This document shows positions 26,324-33,615 of a stretch of 64,000 nucleotides of DNA, piece by piece (position 1 is the first letter of the stretch; each line of letters begins with the position of its first letter). The position numbers and the translations under genes were made by a program. Source of the stretch: Halieaceae bacterium (GTDB taxonomy: Bacteria; Pseudomonadota; Gammaproteobacteria; Pseudomonadales; Halieaceae); assembly GCA_003523185.1 (NCBI GenBank), contig DPGN01000057.1:48811-112810 (forward strand), read 5' to 3'. The notes under the pieces are model-generated. The model searched no databases and had not been told where the DNA came from. It saw only the letters and a program-made list of their open reading frames with translations.

Positions 26324-27787
26324 TTACCGATTTGCTGCCGCTTTGATAGCGTCCATTTGGTTTGTCAAAAAATCACTGGTTCCTTGCAACTGACTAACCA
26401 ACGTATCCATGGCCGTAAATTGCTTAGTATAGCGTTCCTCTAACGACTCCATTCTCGCGATGACATCTAGTCTATCGTCCGCAATATCATCGATAGATTC
26501 ATCTAACCGATCCTCTCTGGAAATTAACATACCCGTCGAACTGTTTATGTATACGTCAATCGCGGCCTTTAAAGAATCCGCAAGACCTGTCGAGTCGGTA
26601 TTATCGTCCAAGTTCTGTGTAATCGTATTACCCGAAAACAAAGTCTTTAAATCATCAGGGTTGGTAGACAGTGCTGATTGAAACTTTGAACTATCTAAAG
26701 TCAATTGGCCATATCTGTCCGAGGTTATCCCAATGTCAGAGAGCGCCGTGTAAGCATTGCCTGATAAATTTTGGATGCCCGTTGTGGTACTTCGGATGAC
26801 GCTTTGCACGCGCCGTGCTGTTGAGTCACCAGCAAGAGCGCCTTGTGCGTCTTCATAATTCATGAGCGACGAAAGTGTTTCCGAATAAGAATTGTAACTA
26901 TCAACAAATGCCTGCACCTTCGCCTCTACCGCAGCACTGTCCGACTCGATAAGGATTGATTCAGAACTAGTAGTAACTTTCTTCAGAGTAAAATCGAGTC
27001 CATCAATCAATCCTGCAATGCTGTTGGATGAATTCGTAAGCGCAAGTCCATTTAATGAAAAGCTCGCATCCTGCGAAGCTCGTGCCTCGGACATATTTGT
27101 AAAACCGGCCGTGGTGTTATAAGCCAAGGTCGACAGATTACTGGAGTCAGAGTCATTTCCATCGTCATCATCAACAGAAATCGACAGCGCGGTGGAGGCT
27201 CCTGATGTGTCAGCGGTTAAAAGAAGCCTGGTTTGAGTGCCATCCACAACTAAGGACGCGGTAACGCCAGCGGCAGAACTGTTAATTGCATCCCTGATAC
27301 CACTGACCGTGTTATTGGTTGAATCAATCGTTATTGAGACCGTTTGACTCGCGTCTGCGCTGAAGGAGCTGTACGCACCGCTTGCGCCCGACGCATACGT
27401 TGGCGAGCCGATCTCAATGGTCAATGTGCCGGTACCAACAGTCGTCGACGCACTTGCAAACCCAACGGAAGCTAGGACCTGAGACGCGGCGAGCGTATTG
27501 ACATCGATTGTGTATTGGCCCGTTGCAGGAGAGCCCGTTTGTGTAACTTTTACCGAGTCTGGAGCATCAATTTTTAGCAGATCAAACGCCGAAGCGTCAC
27601 TAAGATCATCTAGAGCTGAATCCAGACTACTTAAACTTGATTTGAGCGTTCCAATCGCGGTCAGCTCCGCCTTCAACCCCGATTCGCGGCGGTCAAGGGA
27701 GTTTGTTTTTGGCGCCACCTCAGCGTTAACAAGTGCTGAAACAATCGCGTCTACATCAAGGCCTGAGCCGACATTTCCAAGCTCCAT
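26324..27787 (-). CDS. fliD: flagellar filament cap protein FliD
   Basis: 487 residues. N-terminal FliD_N (GLDVDAIVSALVNAEVAPKTNSLDRRESGLKAELTAIGTLKSSLSSLDSAL), variable middle rich in Thr/Ser/Asp, and FliD_C with a terminal helix (RYTKQFTAMDTLVSQLQGTSDFLTNQMDAI). It caps the growing filament. It has its own sigma-54 promoter in the gap after flaG and leads fliD-fliS-fliT. Confidence 0.95.
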   Translation of the reverse strand: MELGNVGSGLDVDAIVSALVNAEVAPKTNSLDRRESGLKAELTAIGTLKSSLSSLDSALDDLSDASAFDLLKIDAPDSVKVTQTGSPATGQYTIDVNTLAASQVLASVGFASASTTVGTGTLTIEIGSPTYASGASGAYSSFSADASQTVSITIDSTNNTVSGIRDAINSSAAGVTASLVVDGTQTRLLLTADTSGASTALSISVDDDDGNDSDSSNLSTLAYNTTAGFTNMSEARASQDASFSLNGLALTNSSNSIAGLIDGLDFTLKKVTTSSESILIESDSAAVEAKVQAFVDSYNSYSETLSSLMNYEDAQGALAGDSTARRVQSVIRSTTTGIQNLSGNAYTALSDIGITSDRYGQLTLDSSKFQSALSTNPDDLKTLFSGNTITQNLDDNTDSTGLADSLKAAIDVYINSSTGMLISREDRLDESIDDIADDRLDVIARMESLEERYTKQFTAMDTLVSQLQGTSDFLTNQMDAIKAAANR

Positions 27788-27801
27788 TACGAAGTCCTTA
27801 C

Positions 27802-27815
27802 GTCAAAAAATCGTC
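27802..27815. promoter_or_regulatory. FleQ-box-like element in fliD leader
   Basis: GTCAAAAAATCGTC, 13 of 14 identical to the element upstream of fleSR. It lies just downstream of the predicted fliD transcription start (near 27819). Downstream activator sites are known for some Vibrio flagellar promoters; binding here is inferred. Confidence 0.4.
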
Positions 27816-27828
27816 ACAAGGATATGTA

Positions 27829-27846
27829 GAGCACGAAATGTGCCAA
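27829..27846 (-). promoter_or_regulatory. sigma-54 promoter of fliDST
   Basis: Minus strand TTGGCACATTTCGTGCTC: perfect -24 TTGGCAC and GC in the -12 at exactly 10 bases. It overlaps the extreme end of flaG upstream (flaG stop at 27850) and gives a leader of about 32 bases. Confidence 0.75.
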
Positions 27847-27849
27847 CTC

Positions 27850-28245
27850 TTAACTGTACTGGTCGAACAATATTCCTTTGAGAAAATCTTCGCTCAACTC
27901 GTCTGGGTTTTGTGCCGCTATGAATTTCGCTACCGAAAGAAACTCTTCCGGCGGAAACTGTCTTATTAACTTGTCGGATCCAACTGACCTTACAGATACC
28001 ACCATCCGATTTAGCTCATTTTCCACGCTAAAAGACAGTGACGTCTCGGCGACCTTATTTACAACAACTTCAACTGCCTTAGTAGCACCCATCACATTAT
28101 CGAGCGTTAACTCAAAAGCTGATTCATGCTTCGGAGCCTTTTTAGCAGATGATTCCATTGAGTTTGCCGCATCAAGTGACTCACCCCCGACCTTAATAAC
28201 CTCTACCGGCGCGACGGTAGTTACGCCATTAATTACATTGCTCAT
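27850..28245 (-). CDS. flaG: flagellar protein FlaG
   Basis: 131 residues. The N-terminal half is variable; the C-terminal half is the FlaG domain (SLSFSVENELNRMVVSVRSVGSDKLIRQFPPEEFLSVAKFIAAQ) with the typical V-x-V-x-D-x-x-T-x-x-V-I-R-Q-I-P pattern. It influences filament length. It is separated from the last flagellin by a strong hairpin with U-run, so its expression may depend on read-through. Confidence 0.9.
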   Translation of the reverse strand: MSNVINGVTTVAPVEVIKVGGESLDAANSMESSAKKAPKHESAFELTLDNVMGATKAVEVVVNKVAETSLSFSVENELNRMVVSVRSVGSDKLIRQFPPEEFLSVAKFIAAQNPDELSEDFLKGILFDQYS

Positions 28246-28263
28246 GTTTAATTCCCTCTAACG

Positions 28264-28297
28264 ACAAAAACGAGGCGGTCATTCCGACCACCTCGTT
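28264..28297 (-). terminator. rho-independent terminator after flagellin 1
   Basis: Minus strand ACGAGGTGGTC-GGAAT-GACCGCCTCGT followed by UUUUU: 11-bp stem with a single G-U pair and a 5-base loop. It lies 36 bases past the flagellin stop and 18 bases before flaG, so it ends or attenuates the flagellin transcript. Confidence 0.85.
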
Positions 28298-28332
28298 CCG
28301 TTAGCTCTAACTCCCCTGAATCAGGGAAGGCA

Positions 28333-29169
28333 TTACTGGAGCAGAGCCAATACTGCTTGTGGCTGAGCATTAGCTTGTGCGAGGACTGAAGTTGCTGCCT
28401 GTTGAAGAATCTGAGCCTTCGTCAAGTTAGCAGTCTCAGCGGCGTAGTCTGTGTCCATAATTCTGCCAGCGGCCGCTGCAGTATTTTCAGCAACATTCGA
28501 CAAGTTACGAACTGTGGACTCCAACTGCGCCTGCGTCGCACCCAGATTGGCACGATAACCTGCAACATCGTCAATGGCGTCTTGAATGTTCGTAATGTCT
28601 GCTTGTGAAGCTGCAAGACTAGTAAAATCGATGCTTGCGTCGGCTACACCAAGGCCCGTTGCTGTCAAGTTAAAGGTATCATTATGAATAACGACCGCAG
28701 TTGTCTCACTCGCATTTGCACCAGACTGAATAGTGATAGTCTTTCCAGTGCCGCTGATCAAGTCAATTCCATCGAACTTTGCCTGATCAAGAGCAGAATC
28801 CAATGCAGTAGCAAGCTTAGCGTGCTCAGTCTCAAGGTAGCCCAATTCAGTGCTACTCAACGATCCGTTGTAACCCTGAACAGCGAGATCACGCATCCTG
28901 GTTAGGATGTCATGAACTTCACCAAGGGCACCTTCGGCAATTTGGACCATAGAGATACCGTCATTTACGTTTCGCACGGCCTGGTTAAGCCCTGAGACCC
29001 TAGCCTCCAAGTCCTTGCCAATCGCAAGACCCGCGGCGTCGTCTGCGGCAGAATTAACACGCTTACCAGTTGATAAGCGCTCGAATGCCTGTTCCAGCGC
29101 GCTATTTGAATTCAAAAATGAGCGTTGCGCGGTCATTGAGGCAATATTGGTGTTGATAGATAGTGGCAT
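28333..29169 (-). CDS. fliC: flagellin 1 (short form)
   Basis: 278 residues consisting mainly of D0 and D1: N-terminal PLSINTNIASMTAQRSFLNSNSALEQAFERLSTGKRVNSAADDAAGLAIG and C-terminal RIMDTDYAAETANLTKAQILQQAATSVLAQANAQPQAVLALLQ, nearly identical in flagellins 1-4. The short centre lacks a large D2/D3 domain. No cysteine. It is the most downstream of the four tandem genes; its 56-bp upstream gap has a good ribosome site (AAGGAG) but no recognisable sigma-28 -10 element. Confidence 0.95.
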   Translation of the reverse strand: MPLSINTNIASMTAQRSFLNSNSALEQAFERLSTGKRVNSAADDAAGLAIGKDLEARVSGLNQAVRNVNDGISMVQIAEGALGEVHDILTRMRDLAVQGYNGSLSSTELGYLETEHAKLATALDSALDQAKFDGIDLISGTGKTITIQSGANASETTAVVIHNDTFNLTATGLGVADASIDFTSLAASQADITNIQDAIDDVAGYRANLGATQAQLESTVRNLSNVAENTAAAAGRIMDTDYAAETANLTKAQILQQAATSVLAQANAQPQAVLALLQ

Positions 29170-29225
29170 TTTCGTGCTCCTTGTTTTACTCGTACCGCTT
29201 TAAAAAATTAAAAAAACTAAAAAAA

Positions 29226-30386
29226 TTACTGAAGTAGGGCTAGCACCGCCTGTGGCTGGGCATTTGCCTGAGCCAAGACAGAAGTTGCCGCCTGCTGGAG
29301 TATCTGAGCCTTCGTTAAGTTGGCCGTCTCTGCCGCATAATCGGTGTCCATAATTCGACCCGCAGCGGCTGCCGTATTTTCTGCGACGTTAGACAAATTC
29401 CTAACGGTCGACTCTAACTGGGCCTGGATCGCACCTAAAGTGGCCCTGTCAGAGGCTATTGTGTCTAAGGCGCTCTGTATGGCAGCAATGCCGTAGGTCG
29501 CGCCATTTTGGACTATGGTCGCGCCAGAAGCGTCCGACCCACCCGTGCCCGTACCTGTCGAATAAGTAAGATCATAATCAGAGGTCGCCTCACCTTGATC
29601 AGTCGTCGCGGTGTAGGTAATAACAATCTCACCGTTCACGACGGAGGCCGTCATTCCGTCGGTGACCAGAGTGTTGTTAGAGGAATCGCCTGTAGCGGCG
29701 TTGAGCGCGGTTGCGATCTGGCTCAGGCTTGTATAATTCGCTGCGGCAGTCACATAGTTGTTCGTGCCATCAGTAAACGTATACTTGTCACTAACAGCCC
29801 CACCGGCGGTCACAACAGCGACGCCCTGAATGCTCACGATTTCCTGCCCAGTGAGACTGACCTGCGCCGCGGAGACCGCCATCCCAGCAGCCGTCAGGCC
29901 GTCAATGGATATGCTTGTGGTTTCTCCGGCGTTTGCGCCAGACTGAATTGTGAAAGTTGTGCCATCGGAGTCGATCAGGTCCGTAGTATTGAATTTAGCT
30001 TTGTTAATAGCGTCGTCCAAAGCCGTTGCCAGCTTCGACTGCTCCGTGTCCAGGTAGCCCCGTTCCGTGTCGCCCAATGATCCGTTCGCCGCCTGCACGG
30101 ACAGATCTCGCATCCTCATCAATATGTCAGTGACCTCAGATAGCGCACCCTCTGCAATTTGCACCATCGATATGCCGTCGTTGACATTTCGGATAGCCTG
30201 ATTAAGGCCGCTGACCTTTGCCTCAAGATCCTTACCTATCGCAAGCCCAGCAGCGTCATCCACGGCAGAATTAACCCGCTTCCCGGTAGAGAGCCGCTCG
30301 AAGGCTTGCTCAAGCGTGGAATTAGACTGCAAGAAGGATCGTTGCGCAGTCATCGATGCTACGTTTGTGTTAATGGAAAGTGGCAT
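29226..30386 (-). CDS. fliC: flagellin 2 (long form)
   Basis: 386 residues with conserved ends as in flagellin 1 and an extra centre of about 110 residues (about 180-290) rich in Thr, Ala, Gly and Asn, likely an outer D2 domain. It has the RMRDLSVQAANGS segment corresponding to the conserved D1 region seen by TLR5 in other flagellins. No cysteine. AGGAG ribosome site and its own sigma-28 promoter. Confidence 0.95.
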   Translation of the reverse strand: MPLSINTNVASMTAQRSFLQSNSTLEQAFERLSTGKRVNSAVDDAAGLAIGKDLEAKVSGLNQAIRNVNDGISMVQIAEGALSEVTDILMRMRDLSVQAANGSLGDTERGYLDTEQSKLATALDDAINKAKFNTTDLIDSDGTTFTIQSGANAGETTSISIDGLTAAGMAVSAAQVSLTGQEIVSIQGVAVVTAGGAVSDKYTFTDGTNNYVTAAANYTSLSQIATALNAATGDSSNNTLVTDGMTASVVNGEIVITYTATTDQGEATSDYDLTYSTGTGTGGSDASGATIVQNGATYGIAAIQSALDTIASDRATLGAIQAQLESTVRNLSNVAENTAAAAGRIMDTDYAAETANLTKAQILQQAATSVLAQANAQPQAVLALLQ

Positions 30387-30421
30387 TGTAATGCTCCTAT
30401 TTTTCCGTTCGTCTACTTTGC

Positions 30422-30448
30422 TTAGCGACTAATATTTCCAAACCTTTA
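30422..30448 (-). promoter_or_regulatory. sigma-28 promoter of flagellin 2
   Basis: Minus strand TAAAGGTT, 11-base spacer, GTCGCTAA, close to TAAAGTTT-N11-GCCGATAA. An A9 tract sits immediately upstream of the -35 (AAAAAAAAACTAAAGG), as in flagellins 3 and 4. Confidence 0.8.
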
Positions 30449-30465
30449 GTTTTTTTTTAAAAAAT

Positions 30466-31590
30466 TTATTGCAACAGGCTCAACACAGCTTGTGGCTGAG
30501 CGTTTGCCTGTGCGAGTACAGACGTCGCAGCTTGTTGCAGGATCTGTGCTTTAGTTAGATTGGCCGTCTCAGCTGCGTAGTCGGTATCCATGATCCGACC
30601 AGCTGCAGCGGCCGTGTTTTCTGCCACATTCGACAAATTCCTGACAGTCGACTCGAGCTGAGACTGGGTCGCACCCAACGCGGCTCGATCCGATGCTATA
30701 GTTGCGAGTACTCGATCTAAAGTTGTAATCGCAGTACTAGCGTTGTCGATTCCCGATGTGCTTTCAGTAGAAAACGTAGCGGAGTTTGTTCCATCACTAA
30801 TAGAGACAGTTGAATGCTGACCCACACCTGTAAAGGTAATGGTCATGGTGGCTCCATCAACGCCCACTAACGATGCTGCGATAGTGTTCCCATCTGCGTC
30901 CTGGAACGTCAGATCATCCACTGCTGTTTCCTCGCCGCCTGACGCGCCAGTTGCTGTAAACACTGTGCCGTCAACCGTAATCGTGGGGGTTGTAGTGTTA
31001 AAGGTCATCGCACTGGTGTCTGCCTGTAACACGTCCGCCCGCGCTGTAGATCCTGTCAAGTCAATGTCCGCATCCAGAATCTCGAGAACCGTAGAACTCA
31101 TGGCGTCAGTAGTGATGGTAGTTGTTTCACCCGCGTTTGCGCCTGACTGAATCGTGAATGTCTTACCCGTGCCGTCAAGGAGGTCAGTTCCGTTAAACGT
31201 AGCCTGATTTACGACGGCGTCTAAACTAATCTGTAACTTATCCATTTCGTCATCCAAGTACTGCTGTTCAGTACTTGAGAGCGATCCGTTGTTGGCCTGC
31301 ACAGCAAGATCACGCATCCGCTGCACAATTGTGGTCGCCTCATCTAACGTGCCCTCAACGATCTGCACCATCGAGATTCCGTCATTGACGTTACGTATAG
31401 CTTGATTGAGCCCACTCACTCGCGCTTCAAGGTCCTTACCAATGGCAAGGCCAGCCGCATCATCAACTGCTGAGTTAACACGCTTTCCAGTGGATAGACG
31501 TTCAAATGAAGTTTCGAGAGCGCTGTTCGAAGTTAAAAAAGAGCGCTGCGCTGTCATCGAAGCAATATTGGTATTGATAGAAAGTGGCAT
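30466..31590 (-). CDS. fliC: flagellin 3 (long form)
   Basis: 374 residues; conserved ends as in flagellins 1, 2 and 4, and a central insert of about 100 residues different in sequence from that of flagellin 2 (TARADVLQADTSAMTFNTTT...). Uses EATTIVQRMRDLAVQANNGSL in D1. No cysteine. Own sigma-28 promoter, whose -10 lies in the loop of a large inverted repeat. Confidence 0.95.
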   Translation of the reverse strand: MPLSINTNIASMTAQRSFLTSNSALETSFERLSTGKRVNSAVDDAAGLAIGKDLEARVSGLNQAIRNVNDGISMVQIVEGTLDEATTIVQRMRDLAVQANNGSLSSTEQQYLDDEMDKLQISLDAVVNQATFNGTDLLDGTGKTFTIQSGANAGETTTITTDAMSSTVLEILDADIDLTGSTARADVLQADTSAMTFNTTTPTITVDGTVFTATGASGGEETAVDDLTFQDADGNTIAASLVGVDGATMTITFTGVGQHSTVSISDGTNSATFSTESTSGIDNASTAITTLDRVLATIASDRAALGATQSQLESTVRNLSNVAENTAAAAGRIMDTDYAAETANLTKAQILQQAATSVLAQANAQPQAVLSLLQ

Positions 31591-31617
31591 GTCGATTCCT
31601 TATACAAAAGAGAAGTT

Positions 31618-31654
31618 AATCTGTGCTCACCCCTATTAGCGGCGAGCACAGATT
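31618..31654. repeat. 11-bp perfect inverted repeat around the flagellin 3 promoter -10
   Basis: AATCTGTGCTC (31618-31628) and GAGCACAGATT (31644-31654) are perfect inverted copies with a 15-base centre containing the sigma-28 -10 element. The arm at 31644-31654 is exactly the 11-base spacer between -35 and -10. It could be an operator, or a terminator hairpin for read-through from flagellin 4, though no strong U-run follows. Confidence 0.75.
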
Positions 31655-31662
31655 GATCTTTA
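31636..31662 (-). promoter_or_regulatory. sigma-28 promoter of flagellin 3
   Basis: Minus strand TAAAGATC, N11, GCCGCTAA, the best -10 of the set (7 of 8 to GCCGATAA). A9 tract directly upstream of the -35. Confidence 0.85.
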
Positions 31663-31685
31663 GTTTTTTTTTGCGGCTGTTATCG

Positions 31686-32513
31686 CTACTGCTGTAACAG
31701 CGACAATACAGCTTGAGGCTGCGCATTCGCTTGAGCCAATACAGATGTTGCGGCCTGCTGCAGTATCTGGGCCTTAGTCAAATTAGCTGTTTCAGCAGCA
31801 TAGTCGGTGTCCATAATTCTTCCCGCAGCAGCTGCCGTATTTTCGGCTACATTCGCCAAATTACGAACCGTGCTTTCGAGCTGGCTTTGCGTAGCACCAA
31901 GCTTTGCACGGTCCTCCGCAACTGCGTCAAGTGCGCTTTGTATAGCTGTGATATCTGCACCAGCCGAAGCGAGAGATGTAAAATCGATATCACCGTCTGC
32001 AACACCCAGCCCCGATGCGGTCAAGGCGTCGATAACGATAGAGGTTGTCTCACCTGCATTAGCACCCGACTGAATCGTCAGCGTAACTGCACTGCCACCA
32101 ATCAGGTCAGTGCCATTGAACTTCGCCTGATCCAGAGCGCTGTCTAAAGCAGCCGCCAACTTGTCATGTTCTGTCTCTAAAAAGGCAAGCTCTGTGGCAC
32201 TTAGACTGCCACTGTAGCCTTGAACTGCCAGATCCCGCATTCGCTGCAAGATAGTGGTAACTTCATCCATGGTCCCTTCGGCAATTTGGACCATCGAAAT
32301 ACCATCATTTACATTCCTAATCGCTTGATTAAGCCCGCTGACTCTGGAAAGTAAGCTAGTCCCGATTGCCAGTCCGGCCGCGTCATCTGCCGATGAATTG
32401 ACGCGTTTGCCTGTAGACAACCGTTCAAAGGCCGTTTCCAGAGCTGCATTGCTGTTTAAAAATGAACGTTGTGCCGTCATCGACGCAAGGTTCGTTGCTA
32501 TAGATAGTGGCAT
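31686..32513 (-). CDS. fliC: flagellin 4 (short form)
   Basis: 275 residues, the first of the tandem flagellin genes in transcription order. Ends match flagellins 1-3, with slight changes (SIATNLASM, SLLSRVSGLNQ) and an extra C-terminal Gln. Short centre without a D2-type insert; closest to flagellin 1 in length and middle sequence. No cysteine. GGGGAGG ribosome site and a sigma-28 promoter. Confidence 0.95.
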   Translation of the reverse strand: MPLSIATNLASMTAQRSFLNSNAALETAFERLSTGKRVNSSADDAAGLAIGTSLLSRVSGLNQAIRNVNDGISMVQIAEGTMDEVTTILQRMRDLAVQGYSGSLSATELAFLETEHDKLAAALDSALDQAKFNGTDLIGGSAVTLTIQSGANAGETTSIVIDALTASGLGVADGDIDFTSLASAGADITAIQSALDAVAEDRAKLGATQSQLESTVRNLANVAENTAAAAGRIMDTDYAAETANLTKAQILQQAATSVLAQANAQPQAVLSLLQQ

Positions 32514-32531
32514 GGTCGCCTCCCCAACTAA

Positions 32532-32552
32532 GTGTGTTTAGTTACAACACAC
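32532..32552. repeat. inverted repeat in flagellin 4 leader
   Basis: GTGTGTT-N7-AACACAC, a perfect 7-bp inverted repeat just downstream of the sigma-28 -10 element, so within or at the start of the transcribed leader. It could fold at the mRNA 5' end and affect stability. Confidence 0.5.
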
Positions 32553-32555
32553 AAA

Positions 32556-32582
32556 TTAGCGACAAACCGAAGACTTTCTTTA
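32556..32582 (-). promoter_or_regulatory. sigma-28 promoter of flagellin 4
   Basis: Minus strand TAAAGAAA, N11, GTCGCTAA. A8 tract preceded by T8 lies upstream of the -35. Confidence 0.8.
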
Positions 32583-32622
32583 GCTTTTTTTTAAAAAAAA
32601 TTGAATTAAATCAATAGTTTAT

Positions 32623-32652
32623 GAAAAATATGCGGGCACAAGAAAGCGCCCG
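32623..32652 (-). terminator. terminator downstream of flgL
   Basis: Minus strand CGGGCGC-TTTCTT-GTGCCCG (7-bp stem, one G-U pair) followed by CATATTTTTC. A second hairpin without a U-run (32671-32693, CGTCTTT/AAAGACG) lies nearer flgL. Together they probably end the long flg transcript before the flagellin promoters. Confidence 0.6.
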
Positions 32653-32721
32653 AGGTCGGGGGGAATTACGCGTCTTTTGAAGGTCCAAAGACGGTTAGAA
32701 TCTCATTTTTTCACACCACAT

Positions 32722-33615
32722 TTAGAGGTAATTGAACAAATTGAGATCCTTCGTTTGAGAGTAGGTTTGTTGCGCTGCTTGGAGCGCAACCATTTGTAAA
32801 TTCATATCGCTAATCGCTTTTGCGTAATCGATGTCTTCAAGACCAGAAAGGTTCTCTCTGAGCTGGACGTTGAAGGCTTCATTTAATAATTGCTGGTCTT
32901 CAACAAGACCCATCCGCGATCCAAGATCCGCAATCCCTTCGAGCATTAATTGCTGGCTATCATCGATGCTTGTCATTGAGCGTTGAATGATTTCATCATC
33001 GTCCGCACGCAAACCTCCGGCGAGATTTTGTAAGACCGCAAAGATCCCAGCCTCACCGTCCCCGAAAACATCTGTGCCTATAGTTCGAACATTTACCGCC
33101 ACACCGGCAGCGATATTTAAAGCACGCTTGCCGTTGTCACCTTGGAATTCATAATTGCCGTCGTTGTCGGTAAAGGCCGGCCGATCTGTGGCATGACCAG
33201 CAAAGATGTAATCGCCCATCGGTGACTGGGTATTAGCCAACTTGAAAAGCTGATCTCGAATAGCTTCGATCTCAGTCGCCAAAATTGCACGGTCCTCAGG
33301 ACCAAGCACAGAGTTGGATCCCTGAACTGAAATTTCCCGCGCCCTCGAAATTAAATCTTCAGCTGACGACAAACTTGCCTCAGTCATAGCGAGCTCGTCG
33401 TAAGCGGTATTCACATTTTTCTGCATCACCTCGAGCCGACTCAGCTCCGCTCTGACTGCAGTGATCTGGGCAGACGCAACCGGGTCATCAGAGGCTTCGT
33501 TGATTTTTTTGCCCGTAGCGAGTGCCTCTTGCGTTTTCTGCAAGCGCGCCTGAGCATCGAAGATCACATTCAAACTTCCCTGATGCATTTGAGCTGAAGA
33601 CATTCTTCCAATCAT
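32722..33615 (-). CDS. flgL: hook-filament junction protein FlgL
   Basis: 297 residues with flagellin-like ends: QGSLNVIFDAQARLQKTQEALATGKKINEASDDPVASAQI at the N-terminus and LSGLEDIDYAKAISDMNLQMVALQAAQQTYSQTKDLNLFNYL at the C-terminus, characteristic of FlgL. The start overlaps the flgK stop (ATGA). The methionine at residue 5 is an alternative start. It joins the hook to the filament with FlgK and ends the flg operon. Confidence 0.95.
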   Translation of the reverse strand: MIGRMSSAQMHQGSLNVIFDAQARLQKTQEALATGKKINEASDDPVASAQITAVRAELSRLEVMQKNVNTAYDELAMTEASLSSAEDLISRAREISVQGSNSVLGPEDRAILATEIEAIRDQLFKLANTQSPMGDYIFAGHATDRPAFTDNDGNYEFQGDNGKRALNIAAGVAVNVRTIGTDVFGDGEAGIFAVLQNLAGGLRADDDEIIQRSMTSIDDSQQLMLEGIADLGSRMGLVEDQQLLNEAFNVQLRENLSGLEDIDYAKAISDMNLQMVALQAAQQTYSQTKDLNLFNYL

